A stretch of DNA of 64,000 nt from assembly GCF_017163935.1 (NCBI RefSeq), contig NZ_JABVZR010000001.1:3782001-3846000 (forward strand). Reading direction: 5' to 3'. The position numbers and the translations under genes were made by a program. This stretch comes from Novosphingobium terrae. GTDB lineage: Bacteria; Pseudomonadota; Alphaproteobacteria; Sphingomonadales; Sphingomonadaceae. The notes beneath the pieces are model-generated. The model did not search any database, was not told where the DNA came from, and saw only the letters and a program-made list of their open reading frames with translations. Shown piece by piece: positions 43,536-53,110 of the stretch (position 1 is the first letter of the stretch; the number at the start of each line of letters is the position of its first letter).

Positions 43536-44601
43536 GGCGCTTGCTCACCACACGCTGGCGCCCGTAAGCGAAGAAATAGAGCAGCCAGAAGCCCAGCATG
43601 CCGCCACCCACCGCCAGACGGCGCAAGGTGTCCTGAATCAGCTGGCGGGCGAACCCTTCCAGCAGGCCCGCCACCACCAGCATCAGCACCACGCCCAGCA
43701 TCACCACCGCGCCGCGACAGCCCGCCTCCGCTGCCGCCGCCATGGCGCCGCGCCGCCCGGGAAAGGCCACCGCCCGCCCGATATGCAGCCCCGCCGCGCC
43801 CGCCAGCGTGATGGCGAAGAGTTCCGTGGTGCCATGGATCGACAGCCAGCCGACCACGTCGAAGGTCAAGCCCTGCCCGTGGAACAGCCAGAGCATCGCG
43901 CCGAGCATCCCGGCATTCTGCACCAGAAGCATCAGCGTGGGCACGCCAAAGGCAAAGCCCAGTGCAAAGCACAGGATGGAAATCTGCGCATTATGGCCAA
44001 AGAGATAGGCGGCAAAGGCCCCCAGCCCGTCCTGATCCTGCGTGCCGAACAAGGTGCCGCGCAGCACCTCGCGGCTGGCGCCGGGCACGCGCACATCGCC
44101 CGCTCCGCCCACCAGAGCGCCATACCATTGCGGATCATGCGCCACCAGCAGCCAACCCAGCACCGTGCCGACCACCAGCACCGCAAAGGCGATCAACAGA
44201 TCCAGCCCCATGCCGCGCACCGCCCGGCTCCAGCCGCCGGTGAAAAAGCCCTTCAGCCAGCCGCCAAAGCCCAGCCGCGCGCCATGCAGCTGGAACCATG
44301 CGCGCTGCGCCAGCGCCTCCAGCCATTGCACCGTGGCCTGATCCAGCGAGGTTTCGCGCGCAATCGACAGCGAGGAGACCAGACCGCGATAAAGCACCGG
44401 CAGCTCCAGCAGATCCTCATCGGAAAGGCGGCGGATGCGCCCCTGCTCCAGCCGAAGGACAATGCTGTCCAGCCGCTTCCAGTCCTCCTCACGCTCCTGC
44501 CGGAACCGGTCGGAGCGCAGCAGGGCGGCGCGGATGGCGCCCTCTTCCGCCGGAGCCCCCCGGCCCAGCCGGGTTTTGACGGCATCGATCCAGTCGCTCA
44601 T
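43528..44601 (-). CDS. Stage II sporulation protein M-like (SpoIIM) membrane protein
   Basis: A 357-residue polytopic protein of the SpoIIM/DUF95 family. The first 130 residues are cytosolic and helical (EREEDWKRLDSIVLRLEQGR), followed by about six membrane helices with the family stretch LFGHNAQISILCFALGFAFGVPTLMLL and FDVVGWLSIHGTTELFAITLAGAAGL. Although named for sporulation, the family in proteobacteria is linked to MoxR/DUF58 clusters and has no sporulation role. Coupled by a 4-nt overlap to the DUF58 gene upstream and by 8 nt to the RDD gene downstream. Confidence 0.85.
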   Translation of the reverse strand: MSDWIDAVKTRLGRGAPAEEGAIRAALLRSDRFRQEREEDWKRLDSIVLRLEQGRIRRLSDEDLLELPVLYRGLVSSLSIARETSLDQATVQWLEALAQRAWFQLHGARLGFGGWLKGFFTGGWSRAVRGMGLDLLIAFAVLVVGTVLGWLLVAHDPQWYGALVGGAGDVRVPGASREVLRGTLFGTQDQDGLGAFAAYLFGHNAQISILCFALGFAFGVPTLMLLVQNAGMLGAMLWLFHGQGLTFDVVGWLSIHGTTELFAITLAGAAGLHIGRAVAFPGRRGAMAAAAEAGCRGAVVMLGVVLMLVVAGLLEGFARQLIQDTLRRLAVGGGMLGFWLLYFFAYGRQRVVSKRHG

Positions 44602-45950
44602 CCGATTCCCCCCGCCTGCCGGATCGAGAGATAGGCATCGATCAGGCTGAGCCCGAGCTTGTCATGCGGCGCCTCGATCACATCGACGCCCAGTTGCCGC
44701 AACCTCGCCGTCACCAGCGCACGCTGGCGCAGCAACTGCCCCGCGCCCACGGCCAGCGCGACATCCTGTGTCGCCTCGGGCTCGGCGCGGGCTAGGGCTT
44801 CGAGTTCCTCATCCAGCATGGTCACGAAGATCACGCGGTGGCGCGCGACCAGCCGCCCGATGCTCTCCACCATCAATTGCGCGCTGGTGGGATCGGTGAA
44901 ATCGGAAAAGACCACGATCAGCGAGCGGCGCTGCAACTGCTGGGCCAGAGTCGCCAGCGCCAAAGTGAAATTGGGCTCCCGCGATTCGTAATCGAGCAGC
45001 GCGGCGGCCGACTGCAACCGCCCGAAACCGCTGGCATCGGTCACAAAGGGCGTGGAGAGCAGCACCCGGCTGGCAAAGCCGAACAGCGAGACCAGATCGC
45101 CACCCTTCAGCGCCACCCAGCCCGCCGCCAGCGCCACGGAAATCGCCCGGTCCAGCCGCGCAAGGCCGGCCACCGGCTCGCACATGGCCTGCCCGCAATC
45201 GAGGGCGAAGACGATGCGGTTGTTGCGCTCGGCCTCATACTCCTTGGCGTAGAGATGGGCGTGGCGGGCCGAGGCCTTCCAGTCGATGCGGCGGCGGTCC
45301 ATGCCGGGATGATAGTCGGAGAGGGCCTCGAACATGGTGCCATCGCCATGGATGCGGCGGGCGACAAGGCCGATGTCGGCATCGCGCAAGGTGGCCTGCA
45401 CCCCGCGTGAGCGCAGCAGCGCCAGATTGGGATTCACCCGCAAAGGCCGGTCGAAGGCACGCCGCGCCTGACGCGCGCCCAGACCCAGCGGCCCCTGCCA
45501 GCGCAGCCACACCGTATCGATCTGCCCCGGCCCGCGACGGCTGGGGGCGATGGCGGCATGGCCTTCATGGGTCTCGCCATCGCGCGTCAAGGGCATGGCC
45601 AGCACACCGCCCGGCGCCAGACGCGGATCGAGGCCGAGCGCCGCCTCCACCTGACTAGCGCGCGGGGACAGCGCGGCACGGATGGTCAGATTGGCTTTGG
45701 CGCCCACTTCCACCTCGGGCGGGGCGTTCAGGCTGATCTCGCCCAGACGGCCCGCCAGCGCGGCATCGACCAGCACCAGCACCAGCAAGACCACACCCAG
45801 CGACGGGCCGACGATCCAGCCATCCGGCACCATCACCGCAATCGCCAGCCCCAGCCCGGCCAGCGCCACCAGCGCCAGCACCGCGCGAGCGGTGGGCACC
45901 GGGGCCTGATCCGGCTTCAGGCGGGCCAAAAGGGCGGAAAGCCAGCGCAT
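44598..45950 (-). CDS. DUF58-domain protein
   Basis: A 450-residue protein with two N-terminal membrane helices (about 23-65), a beta-rich extracytosolic or cytosolic segment, and the DUF58 core: FEALSDYHPGMDRRRIDWKASARHAHLYAKEYEAERN (split between 245 and 285), followed by a von Willebrand A-like fold (IVFALDCGQAM, LIVVFSDFTDPTSAQLM). DUF58 proteins regularly accompany MoxR ATPases. The MoxR gene is upstream (5 nt gap) and SpoIIM is downstream (4 nt overlap). Role: probable client or adaptor of the MoxR chaperone. Confidence 0.87.
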   Translation of the reverse strand: MRWLSALLARLKPDQAPVPTARAVLALVALAGLGLAIAVMVPDGWIVGPSLGVVLLVLVLVDAALAGRLGEISLNAPPEVEVGAKANLTIRAALSPRASQVEAALGLDPRLAPGGVLAMPLTRDGETHEGHAAIAPSRRGPGQIDTVWLRWQGPLGLGARQARRAFDRPLRVNPNLALLRSRGVQATLRDADIGLVARRIHGDGTMFEALSDYHPGMDRRRIDWKASARHAHLYAKEYEAERNNRIVFALDCGQAMCEPVAGLARLDRAISVALAAGWVALKGGDLVSLFGFASRVLLSTPFVTDASGFGRLQSAAALLDYESREPNFTLALATLAQQLQRRSLIVVFSDFTDPTSAQLMVESIGRLVARHRVIFVTMLDEELEALARAEPEATQDVALAVGAGQLLRQRALVTARLRQLGVDVIEAPHDKLGLSLIDAYLSIRQAGGIG

Positions 45951-45955
45951 CAGGA

Positions 45956-46933
45956 TCAGCGCGGCGCCTCGGTGCGGTCGATGAGTTCATCCACCAGCGC
46001 TTCGGCGGTCTTGCCCTCGATCTCGGCGGCGGGGCTGAGCAGCAGGCGATGGCGCAGCACGGCGGGGGCCAGCGCCTTCACATCGTCGGGCAGCACATAA
46101 TCGCGGCCTTCCAGCGCGGCGCGGGCCCGCGAGGCATGGGCCAACAGCACACCGGCGCGGGGGCTGGCGCCACAGGCCAGATCGGCGCTGTCGCGCGTCG
46201 CACGCAGCAGGCGCACGATATAGGCGGCGACAGGCTCGGCCAGAGTCACCTGCGCCACCGCGCGCGATGCGGCGGCCAGAATCGCGGCATTGGCAACGGG
46301 GCGCACGCCCTGCGCCAGCGGATCGGGCGGGCCGCTCTGCTGGCCGAAGCGGGTGAGGATCGCCAGTTCCTCGGCCTCTCCGGGGTAATCGACGCGCAGT
46401 TTGAACAGGAAACGGTCCAGCTGCGCCTCGGGCAGCGGATAGACGCCCTGCTGCTCGATGGGGTTTTGCGTGGCCACCACCATAAAGCTTTCGGGCAGCG
46501 GATGGACCGCGCCGTCCAGCGTCACCCGGCGCTCCTGCATGGCTTCGAGCAGGGCGGCCTGGGTCTTGGGCGGGGTGCGGTTGATTTCGTCGGCCAGCAG
46601 CACCTCGCAGAAGATCGGCCCACGGGTGAGGGTGAAGGTGCTGGTCTGGAAGTTGAACAGGTTGGAGCCCAGAATATCGCCCGGCATCAGATCCGGCGTG
46701 AACTGGATACGCCCGAAATGCAGCCCCAGCGCGGTGGCAAAGCTCTGCGCCAGAAAGGTTTTCGCCGTGCCGGGCGGGCCTTCCAGCAGCACATGGCCGC
46801 GCGAGAACAGCGCCACCAGCAGGTGATCGACCACCTCGCGCTGGCCCACCACCGCCTTGCCGATCTCGGCGCGGATGGCCTGGGCCAGACGGGCCACATC
46901 GGTCAAGCTAAGGTCTTGGCTCAAGTCGCTCAT
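45956..46933 (-). CDS. MoxR-family AAA+ ATPase
   Basis: A 325-residue cytosolic AAA+ chaperone. Seen: Walker [22 protein letters not shown], Walker [32 protein letters not shown] (about 107-137) with sensor 1 [25 protein letters not shown], and the C-terminal lid [19 protein letters not shown]. MoxR proteins activate metalloproteins or membrane complexes with VWA-like partners, here the DUF58 product of the next gene. It overlaps the upstream DUF4350 gene by 4 nt (46930-46933). Confidence 0.92.
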   Translation of the reverse strand: MSDLSQDLSLTDVARLAQAIRAEIGKAVVGQREVVDHLLVALFSRGHVLLEGPPGTAKTFLAQSFATALGLHFGRIQFTPDLMPGDILGSNLFNFQTSTFTLTRGPIFCEVLLADEINRTPPKTQAALLEAMQERRVTLDGAVHPLPESFMVVATQNPIEQQGVYPLPEAQLDRFLFKLRVDYPGEAEELAILTRFGQQSGPPDPLAQGVRPVANAAILAAASRAVAQVTLAEPVAAYIVRLLRATRDSADLACGASPRAGVLLAHASRARAALEGRDYVLPDDVKALAPAVLRHRLLLSPAAEIEGKTAEALVDELIDRTEAPR

Positions 46934-48204
46934 GCGATCACAATCCTCTCGATGGCATGCAGGGTGCGGGCCAGAGCGAGAATCTCGCCCTCGCCCTGCG
47001 CACGCGCCAATTGCGCGGCGGCTGAGGTGAAAGTCTGGTCGGGCACAGCAAGGCCCGAGGCGCGGCGGGCGGCCAGCGCGCGGTCAATGGCGGCATCCAC
47101 CGCCTCCGGCTTCATCTGACGCGGCAGGGAGAGCGCCCGGGCCAGCCGCGCGCGCGAGGCATCGGCATAGGGCGCGCCCAGCACATGGAAGCGCCGCGCC
47201 CGGCGTATCAGCGCCGCCGCATTGCCCAGCAGGCTGGCCTTGCCCAAAGCGATGGCCCGGCCTTCATCCAGCGTGGGGCCAAAGCGCAGCAGCCCGCGCC
47301 ACATCGCCGCCACCACCGCCAGACCCAGCACCAGCGTGGCGGCCAGATAGGGCGGCATAAAGGCCAGAGTCAGCAGATTGGCCTGACGGCCCAGACCGTT
47401 GAAGGTAACGTCGAAGGTGACGCGGCCCTGAGGCTCCCCGATGCGGCGGAAGAAATCGGCGGCCCAGATGGCATTGTCGGCATGTGACAGGCCGTAATTG
47501 TCCAGCAGATCGGGTTCGAAGACCAGAAACAGCGGATGGGCCTGCTTCTCCTCACCCTCATTCTCATCATCACTGCTGAGCGGGAGGGTTTCGTCATAGC
47601 GGGCGGCCAGCACATGGCCCTGCGCATCGGCAAAGGGCATCAGCCGCTCACCTTGGCCCACTTCCACGGTCATCGCATCGGGCAGCACCGGGGCGGGGAC
47701 ATCCAGCGAGGTCGCCACGCGGCGCGCGCCATGGCCGAAGCCACGCGTGTCCACCGCGATATCGTCGAGAAAGCCCTTCCAATGCGGCAGTTCACTGCCG
47801 TTCACCCGTACCCAGCCCTGACGCTGGCCGGGCTGGCGCGTGTCCACCGGCATGGTCTGCCATTTGGGCGCGATCACCACCACCGGGCCAACGCGGCGAT
47901 GTTCGTTCACCGCCTTGCTCAGCTTTTCGCCATCGGCATAGGCTTCGGGGGTCAGCACCAGCACGCCCGGCGTGTGCCAGTCACCCTCGCTGCGGCCCAG
48001 CGTGACGGCATAGCCCTCACCCTGAAGCAGGCGGTTGAGCCCGGCAAAGCCGTTGAGCCCCGTGCCGCCCGCATGCGCGCCGCCATTGTCCGTGCGCGAG
48101 GCGGCCAGCCCGCCACCCACCTGCCACAGCAGCGCGGCAAACAGGCCGACGCCCAGCAGCACCAGCAGCGCCACGGCGCGGGGGGAGAAAGCGCGCGGGT
48201 TCAT
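46930..48204 (-). CDS. DUF4350-domain protein
   Basis: A 424-residue membrane protein. One N-terminal helix (about 10-30, [17 protein letters not shown]) precedes an extracytosolic DUF4350-like domain with [21 protein letters not shown] and [21 protein letters not shown] second helix lies at about 280-305 ([21 protein letters not shown]), and a cytosolic tail follows. It sits between the DUF4129 gene (overlap 4 nt) and MoxR (overlap 4 nt) in the same operon. Precise function unknown. Confidence 0.8.
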   Translation of the reverse strand: MNPRAFSPRAVALLVLLGVGLFAALLWQVGGGLAASRTDNGGAHAGGTGLNGFAGLNRLLQGEGYAVTLGRSEGDWHTPGVLVLTPEAYADGEKLSKAVNEHRRVGPVVVIAPKWQTMPVDTRQPGQRQGWVRVNGSELPHWKGFLDDIAVDTRGFGHGARRVATSLDVPAPVLPDAMTVEVGQGERLMPFADAQGHVLAARYDETLPLSSDDENEGEEKQAHPLFLVFEPDLLDNYGLSHADNAIWAADFFRRIGEPQGRVTFDVTFNGLGRQANLLTLAFMPPYLAATLVLGLAVVAAMWRGLLRFGPTLDEGRAIALGKASLLGNAAALIRRARRFHVLGAPYADASRARLARALSLPRQMKPEAVDAAIDRALAARRASGLAVPDQTFTSAAAQLARAQGEGEILALARTLHAIERIVIA

Positions 48205-48956
48205 GCCGGAGCGCTTTCAGCAAAAGTCAATTGGGTGAGGGGCAGGCGGGCGAAGGCGGCATAGGCGTCACGCGCGGCCAGCCAGTCACCCTCGACCAGC
48301 GGGCGCAGCGCATAGCGGCTGGCCTCCACCCGCGAGGCAATGGTGCCAAAGGCCCCGCGTGCCGCATCGGGCAGCGCGCGCAGCCCGGCAATCTCACGCG
48401 CCGTGCTGGCGGGATGGACAAGGCCGGGGCGCGCCAGAGACAGTTGCTGAACGCTGCGCCTGAGCAGCAGATGGGTCGCGCCGTCGAAATCGCCTGCCGC
48501 CGCCAGCCTTTCGGCGTCGCGCAGCAAGGCCATGGCCTCCTCGCTGGCAGGAATCCAGCCGGGCGCATCATCCTCATTCGCGGCGCGGCGGCGCAGGCGA
48601 ATCAAGGGTGAAAGAATCGTCCAGAGCAGCCAGAGCACGCCCAGCACCGCCACCACGATCAGCAGCTTTTCCACCCATGGCCAGGCACCACCGAACAGAC
48701 GGGCCAGCGGCGTGAACAGCCTGGCCAGTTGCTTGCCAAGCTCTTCCAGCCAGGGCGGCGGCGGATCGGGCTGCCATGGCGGGGGCGGGCTGAATTGCAG
48801 ATCATGCCCGGCGCGCAGCTGCTGCCAATGCTCCAGCGTGGCCTGATGGGCTTGCAGGGCTTGCCCATGCGCCGGATCGACTGCCGCCTCGCCCGCCAAA
48901 ACTCTGCCCCAGTCCCCTGAAAGCCGACCACACAGCCAGAGGGGCCGGGGCATCAT
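48201..48956 (-). CDS. DUF4129-domain membrane protein
   Basis: A 251-residue protein: an N-terminal Pro/Trp-rich periplasmic part (SPPPPWQPDPPPPWLEELG), one membrane helix (about 98-118, VEKLLIVVAVLGVLWLLW) and a C-terminal cytosolic DUF4129-like domain (AMALLRDAERLAAAGDFDGATHLLLRRSVQQLS). ATG 48956 is preferred over the GTG two codons upstream. First gene of the operon DUF4129-DUF4350-MoxR-DUF58-SpoIIM-RDD. The function is not established. Confidence 0.78.
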   Translation of the reverse strand: MMPRPLWLCGRLSGDWGRVLAGEAAVDPAHGQALQAHQATLEHWQQLRAGHDLQFSPPPPWQPDPPPPWLEELGKQLARLFTPLARLFGGAWPWVEKLLIVVAVLGVLWLLWTILSPLIRLRRRAANEDDAPGWIPASEEAMALLRDAERLAAAGDFDGATHLLLRRSVQQLSLARPGLVHPASTAREIAGLRALPDAARGAFGTIASRVEASRYALRPLVEGDWLAARDAYAAFARLPLTQLTFAESAPA

Positions 48957-49040
48957 CTGCACCCGGATGTGCCGGTTTTTTCAGGCGCGATCAAGTCTCT
49001 GTACGATCAGGCCAAGCACCATGCCTTACGCCAGCCTCGT

Positions 49041-49940
49041 TCAGCCGCGCTCTCGGGCCTGAGCGTAAGTACCCAGAATGCGCAGTTCCTTGCAGTGGAA
49101 GGCCAGTTCTTCCAGCGCATGATCCACACCTGTCTCGCCCGGCGCGCCGACAATATCGGCATAGAACATGGTGGCCGAGAAGCTGGCGCCCTTCTGATAG
49201 CTTTCCAGCTTGGTCATGTTGACGCCATTGGTCGCGAAACCACCCAGCGCCTTGTAGAGCGCGGCGGGGATGTTGCGCACCTCGAAGATCATGGTGGTCA
49301 TCGCCACCTGCCCCTTGAGACTCGCCGGATCGAGCGGGGCGCGGGCCAGCACCACAAAACGCGTGGTGTTGTCGGGCGCATCCTCGACATTGTTCTCGAT
49401 GATGTCGAGACCGTAGAGTTCGGCCGCCAGCGGGGGCGCGATGGCCGCCGCCTCGGGATCGTTCATTTCTTTCACATAGGCCGCCGCGCCTGCCGTATCG
49501 GCATAGCTCATCGGCGTGATGCCGCGCTGGCGCAGATAATGGCGCGACTGGCCCAGCGCCTGAGGATGCGACCAGGCCGCCGTGAACGGCCCTTTCGCGC
49601 CGGGCAGCGCCATCAGGCTGGGGTGGATGCCGATGAAATGCTCGCCCACGATCGAAAGGCCGCTTTCAGGCAGTAGAAAATGCATATCAGCCACGCGGCC
49701 ATGCTGGCTGTTTTCGATGGGGATGATCGCGCGATCGGCACGGCCTTCCTTCACCGCATCGAGCGCATCCTCGAAGCTGAAACAGGGCAGAGGCGCGCAT
49801 GTCGGATCAAAATCCAGCGCCGCGCGATGCGAATTGCAGCCCGGCGCGCCCTGAAAAGCCATGGCACGGCGGGGATCGGATTCGGCAACTTCGGTCAGCG
49901 TTTTGACCTGGATCAGAGCGGGCGCGGGATAAGAGTGCAT
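49041..49940 (-). CDS. pheA: Prephenate dehydratase
   Basis: A 299-residue monofunctional enzyme of phenylalanine biosynthesis that turns prephenate to phenylpyruvate. The catalytic PDT domain starts AMAFQGAPGCNSHRAALDF and includes IIPIENSQHGRVADMH and the NTTRFVVLAR motif with the essential Thr-Arg-Phe. A C-terminal ACT domain (TTMIFEVRNIPAALYKALGGF, NMTKLESYQKG) provides Phe feedback. There is no chorismate mutase domain. The gene is divergent from the membrane cytochrome c gene (117 nt apart), an arrangement common in sphingomonads as far as I recall. Confidence 0.94.
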   Translation of the reverse strand: MHSYPAPALIQVKTLTEVAESDPRRAMAFQGAPGCNSHRAALDFDPTCAPLPCFSFEDALDAVKEGRADRAIIPIENSQHGRVADMHFLLPESGLSIVGEHFIGIHPSLMALPGAKGPFTAAWSHPQALGQSRHYLRQRGITPMSYADTAGAAAYVKEMNDPEAAAIAPPLAAELYGLDIIENNVEDAPDNTTRFVVLARAPLDPASLKGQVAMTTMIFEVRNIPAALYKALGGFATNGVNMTKLESYQKGASFSATMFYADIVGAPGETGVDHALEELAFHCKELRILGTYAQARERG

Positions 49941-50057
49941 AGCGAACCCGCGTTAGGGCCAGTGACGCCATCCCGCAATGGCTCTTGCGCTCGGTTTTTA
50001 TGCTCCGTAACAAGGAGTATAAAAATATTTCTGCATGAACTTGGGCGAGGCAATCTG

Positions 50058-50702
50058 ATGAGCGGTCGTTTCAATACCATTGCGGGTTGGGTTCTGGGTG
50101 CGGGCATCGTGGCCCTTGGGCTGACCAGCCTGTCGCGGCATCATTTCGAAGCCGACAAGAATGAGCGACCGGCCACCATGGGCTACCCCATCGCCGGCGT
50201 GGCCGCCGAGGGTGGGGCAGCAGCAGCCGTGCCGATCGAAACGCTGCTGGCCAAGGCCGATCCCAATGCGGGGCAGCAGGTGTTCCAGAAATGCGCGGCC
50301 TGCCATACGATCACGCAGGGCGGCCCCAATGGCGTCGGCCCCAACCTTTACGGCGTGGTGGGCGACGAGATCGCCAAGGGGCGCGGCGGTTTCGCTTTCT
50401 CCTCCTCGCTGGCGGGCAAGGGCGGCAAGTGGGACTTCAAGAGCCTCGACACCTGGCTGACCAACCCGCGCGGCTTTGCCGATGGCACGAAGATGACCTT
50501 CGCGGGCCTCGATTCGCCTGAGGATCGCGCCAATGTGATCGTCTATCTGAACAAGCAGGGCTCGAATGTGCCGCTGCCCGCCGCGCCTGCGGCTGGAGCA
50601 GCCCCTGCGGGCGATGCCAAGGCTGGTGAGGCCAAGGCCGGAGACGCCAAGGGCGAGGCCAAGGCGGGCGATGCCGCCAGCGGCGCCGCTTCGGGCGGGT
50701 AA
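50058..50702 (+). CDS. Membrane-anchored class I cytochrome c
   Basis: A 214-residue electron carrier. An uncleaved N-terminal anchor (about residues 8-25, IAGWVLGAGIVALGLTSL) precedes a short linker and a class I cytochrome c domain with haem motif CAACH (Cys79, Cys82, His83), GPNLYGVVGDEIAKG and the likely axial Met in GTKMTFAG. It resembles CycM/cytochrome c552-type shuttles between the bc1 complex and terminal oxidase. After the domain comes a low-complexity tail (about 175-214) of repeated Ala-Gly-Asp/Glu-Ala-Lys units, which is unusual. It ends at a strong hairpin shared with the convergent Cys-cluster gene. Confidence 0.9.
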   Translation: MSGRFNTIAGWVLGAGIVALGLTSLSRHHFEADKNERPATMGYPIAGVAAEGGAAAAVPIETLLAKADPNAGQQVFQKCAACHTITQGGPNGVGPNLYGVVGDEIAKGRGGFAFSSSLAGKGGKWDFKSLDTWLTNPRGFADGTKMTFAGLDSPEDRANVIVYLNKQGSNVPLPAAPAAGAAPAGDAKAGEAKAGDAKGEAKAGDAASGAASGG

Positions 50703-50729
50703 AAGCGCCCTTCCACCTTGCTGCTTCAG

Positions 50730-50760
50730 GGTTCTGGAACCGGCTGCCGGTTCCGGAACC
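50730..50760. terminator. Strong hairpin between convergent cytochrome c and YkgJ-type genes
   Basis: Arms GGTTCTGGAACCGG (50730-50743) and CCGGTTCCGGAACC (50747-50760), one T-G wobble, loop CTG: a 14-bp stem. It overlaps the last base of the minus-strand gene's stop codon and has no T tract. Likely an mRNA end or stabilising structure for both genes. Confidence 0.65.
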
Positions 50761-51689
50761 TAGAGTGGCGAGGACAGGCGGCCTGCGGAGCGGTCTCTCG
50801 ACACTTCAAACTGATAGACGGCCAGAAGGTCGACCAGCTCCCGCAACCTGTCGGCGGCCGGATTTCTGGCGATGGCCGCTTTGATCAGCCCGATCTGGCT
50901 GCGGCAGAGTGTCTCCAGATCCTCGCGCGCGATCAGGCCATGGCGTTCGGCCACCCGCCATGCGACGATCATCGGCAGAAGCGTGGCATAGCCGGCATCC
51001 GTGTTGGCCAGAACCGCCGCATAGGTCGGCAGTTCAGCCAGCCTCGCCTGCCCTTCATCATCCATCGCGGCGAGCAGGTGATCCTTCCAGACGCGATCCG
51101 CCCTGGCGCGCCCGATGGCGTCTTGCCTGATCTGGCCAACCGCCGGGTCGATGATCCGATTCCCGTCCAGAACGACCGGAGCGTCCCCCGAGGTGTCGCA
51201 CCGATATCCCGGCGTCGCGGTGAAGCCGTCCAGATAGGCCCGCAAGGTCGAGGGCGCGCGCGAATAATGCATCGGCACGGTGCGGCAGGTCAGCGGTCTG
51301 GCCGCATAGATGCCGCAAAGCCCGTCCTGCAGCGCCGGGCAATGCCGCTGCCCATCATCCTGCACCATGGCGGAGATCGTCAGGAAAAGCTGACGCCCAC
51401 GCGCCCTTTCGCCCTGCTTGCGGCTGGCGAAATGGCTTAGATGGCGTCTCTGCTCCTCCAGCGCCGGGCGCAGGGGGATGCGGCTTTGGTGATCCTGCCA
51501 CCAGCGCGCGGCATAATCCGACCGGTCGTCGATCGGCAGGCTGTGGACCTTGAACAGCACGGAAAGGATAAAGCTGTCGGCCAGCGCCGCCGCTTCGCCC
51601 AGCTCCATCTCCGGCCCCTTGTCGCAGCATTTGCCACAGGATGTGCAGGCAAACCGCCGAACCTCGCCCACCTCTGCCGTTCCAGCCAT
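50760..51689 (-). CDS. YkgJ-family cysteine-cluster protein
   Basis: A 309-residue cytosolic protein with the YkgJ (CxxCxxCC) zinc or Fe-S cluster region near the N-terminus: FACTSCGKCCDKGPEMEL, then HCPALQDGLCGIYAARPLTCRTVPMHY. The remaining 180 residues are alpha-helical and without recognised domain. The ATG at 51689 has GGAAAG just upstream and is preferred over the GTG four codons earlier. Members are mostly uncharacterised; some relate to flagellin lysine methylation, which is not indicated here. It reads away from rplJL and shares a terminator hairpin with the cytochrome c gene. Confidence 0.82.
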   Translation of the reverse strand: MAGTAEVGEVRRFACTSCGKCCDKGPEMELGEAAALADSFILSVLFKVHSLPIDDRSDYAARWWQDHQSRIPLRPALEEQRRHLSHFASRKQGERARGRQLFLTISAMVQDDGQRHCPALQDGLCGIYAARPLTCRTVPMHYSRAPSTLRAYLDGFTATPGYRCDTSGDAPVVLDGNRIIDPAVGQIRQDAIGRARADRVWKDHLLAAMDDEGQARLAELPTYAAVLANTDAGYATLLPMIVAWRVAERHGLIAREDLETLCRSQIGLIKAAIARNPAADRLRELVDLLAVYQFEVSRDRSAGRLSSPL

Positions 51690-51750
51690 GCTCTTTCCCA
51701 CCGCCCTGTCCGTGACGCTTTAAAAGCAGCCCTGCCCCGGCCCGCGCAAA

Positions 51751-51782
51751 CAAAAAGGGCGGAAGCCTTGCGGCTTCCACCC
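51751..51782 (-). terminator. Intrinsic terminator of the rplJL operon
   Basis: On the minus strand: stem GGGTGGAAGCC / GGCTTCCGCCC (one mismatch) with loop GCAA, followed by TTTTTG. It lies 43 nt after the rplL stop, a classic rho-independent signal. Confidence 0.85.
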
Positions 51783-51824
51783 TTCTCGCGTTGATCGGCG
51801 AACCGACCGACAGCTGTAGAGATC

Positions 51825-52202
51825 TTACTTGATCTCGACGGTGCCGCCGGCTTCCTCGATCTTCTTCTTGATGTCTTCGGCTTCAGCCTTCGACACGCCT
51901 TCCTTGACGGCCTTGGGGGCGCCCTCGACCAGAGCCTTGGCTTCGGTCAGACCCAGGTTGGTGATGGCGCGCACTTCCTTGATGACCTGGATCTTCTTGC
52001 CACCGTCGCCGGTGAGGATCACGTCGAACTCGGTCTTCTCTTCAGCGGCGGCAGCAGCTTCGCCACCAGCGGCGGGAGCGGCAACGGCAACAGCGGCAGC
52101 AGCCGAAACGCCCCAAGCCTCTTCGAGGGCCTTGGCGAGGTCAGCGGCTTCCATGACGGTCAGAGCCGACAGTTCTTCAACGAGCTTGGCGATATCAGCC
52201 AT
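51825..52202 (-). CDS. rplL: 50S ribosomal protein L7/L12
   Basis: A 125-residue stalk protein that recruits elongation factors to the ribosome. The N-terminal dimerisation domain is [27 protein letters not shown], the hinge is Ala/Gly-rich (about 37-58), and the C-terminal domain runs from [24 protein letters not shown] to [11 protein letters not shown] 52202 with GGAG 8 nt upstream is the real start; the longer frame would add six residues. It follows rplJ by 87 nt. Unlike the usual arrangement, rpoB is not next to it. Confidence 0.97.
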   Translation of the reverse strand: MADIAKLVEELSALTVMEAADLAKALEEAWGVSAAAAVAVAAPAAGGEAAAAAEEKTEFDVILTGDGGKKIQVIKEVRAITNLGLTEAKALVEGAPKAVKEGVSKAEAEDIKKKIEEAGGTVEIK

Positions 52203-52289
52203 GATGATTACTCCATTCAATGTTGGGTGCGCCCCGCGCGGAATTGCTGCGGGGCACGAAACGCTTGAAACGTCTTACTCGGCCTGAAC

Positions 52290-52802
52290 TCAGGCAGCCT
52301 TGTCCGCATAGGCGGCGAACACGCGGGCCAGCTTGGCCGCCGGAGCGGTCGAGAGCTGAGCCAGCTTGGTCGCGGGCGCCTGAACGAGGCCGATGAGCTT
52401 GGCGCGCAGTTCGTCGAGCGAGGGCATCGTGGCAAGCGCCTTGACCCCGTTGACGTCCAGCACCACGCCGCCGATCACGCCGCCGACGATCTCGATCTTG
52501 TCGGTCGTCTTGGCGAAATCGACCACCACCTTGGCGGCGGCGACCGGATCAATCGACCACGACAGCGCGGTCGGACCCGTCAGGAAATCACCAATGCCAG
52601 CGCACGGCGTTTCCAGAGCGGCGATCTTGGCAAGACGGTTCTTCGCAACCTTGTAGGTCGCGCCCGCATCGCGCATCTTCCCGCGCAGCACCGTGGACTG
52701 GGCCACGGTGAGGCCGAGGTTGCGGGTGACAACCACCACGCCGACCTCGTTGAAGACCGCGTTGAGAGCGGCAACCGAATCGGCTTTCTGCGAACGATCC
52801 AT
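52290..52802 (-). CDS. rplJ: 50S ribosomal protein L10
   Basis: A 170-residue protein that anchors L7/L12 dimers to 23S rRNA. Seen: [55 protein letters not shown] (split), and [22 protein letters not shown]. The start 52802 has AAGGAG 6 nt upstream and gives the standard length; an upstream in-frame extension of 78 codons is the leader. The L10-L7/L12 complex usually binds its own leader RNA, so the 270-nt region before the gene is probably the autoregulatory site. Confidence 0.97.
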   Translation of the reverse strand: MDRSQKADSVAALNAVFNEVGVVVVTRNLGLTVAQSTVLRGKMRDAGATYKVAKNRLAKIAALETPCAGIGDFLTGPTALSWSIDPVAAAKVVVDFAKTTDKIEIVGGVIGGVVLDVNGVKALATMPSLDELRAKLIGLVQAPATKLAQLSTAPAAKLARVFAAYADKAA

Positions 52803-53075
52803 GCCATACTCCTTCACATGTGGCCGCATGAGGCATGCCCCTTGCGACCGGCTACGTTGTCCTTGAGCGATACGCAGGCGCGCACCGGCCCAAGGGCGGT
52901 TGTTCCGTATGTCGACATGGGGAAGGAGTGCGCGTTCCAAAAAGAAGCACGCAGGGCACATGCCAACATTGCTGGCAGGCCTGAAAATCTCTTTTCCCCG
53001 TCTAGGCTGGACGATTAAGCAGGGAACCTGCGCCAACTGTCTCGGACGGATGAAACCGGGTTGCCCCGGAATCGT
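52803..53075 (-). promoter_or_regulatory. Probable autoregulatory leader of the rplJL mRNA
   Basis: About 270 nt of 5' untranslated RNA between the proposed promoter and rplJ. In many bacteria L10 (with L7/L12) represses its own operon by binding such a leader. The length and position fit; I cannot verify the conserved kink-turn by eye. No gene is supported in 52803-53263. Confidence 0.45.
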
Positions 53076-53081
53076 GGGGCG

Positions 53082-53110
53082 CCATTACGCGCCGCCCGGG
53101 GCTGAGTCAA
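53082..53110 (-). promoter_or_regulatory. Candidate sigma-70 promoter of rplJL
   Basis: On the minus strand: -35 TTGACT (53105-53110), spacer of 17 nt, -10 TAATGG (53082-53087). Consensus-like spacing ahead of a highly expressed operon. Transcription would start near 53075. Confidence 0.5.

Noticed and set aside
52803..53036. Extended N-terminus of L10 (78 residues)
   Set aside because: It lies in the presumed leader, and the ATG at 52802 has a perfect ribosome-binding site.
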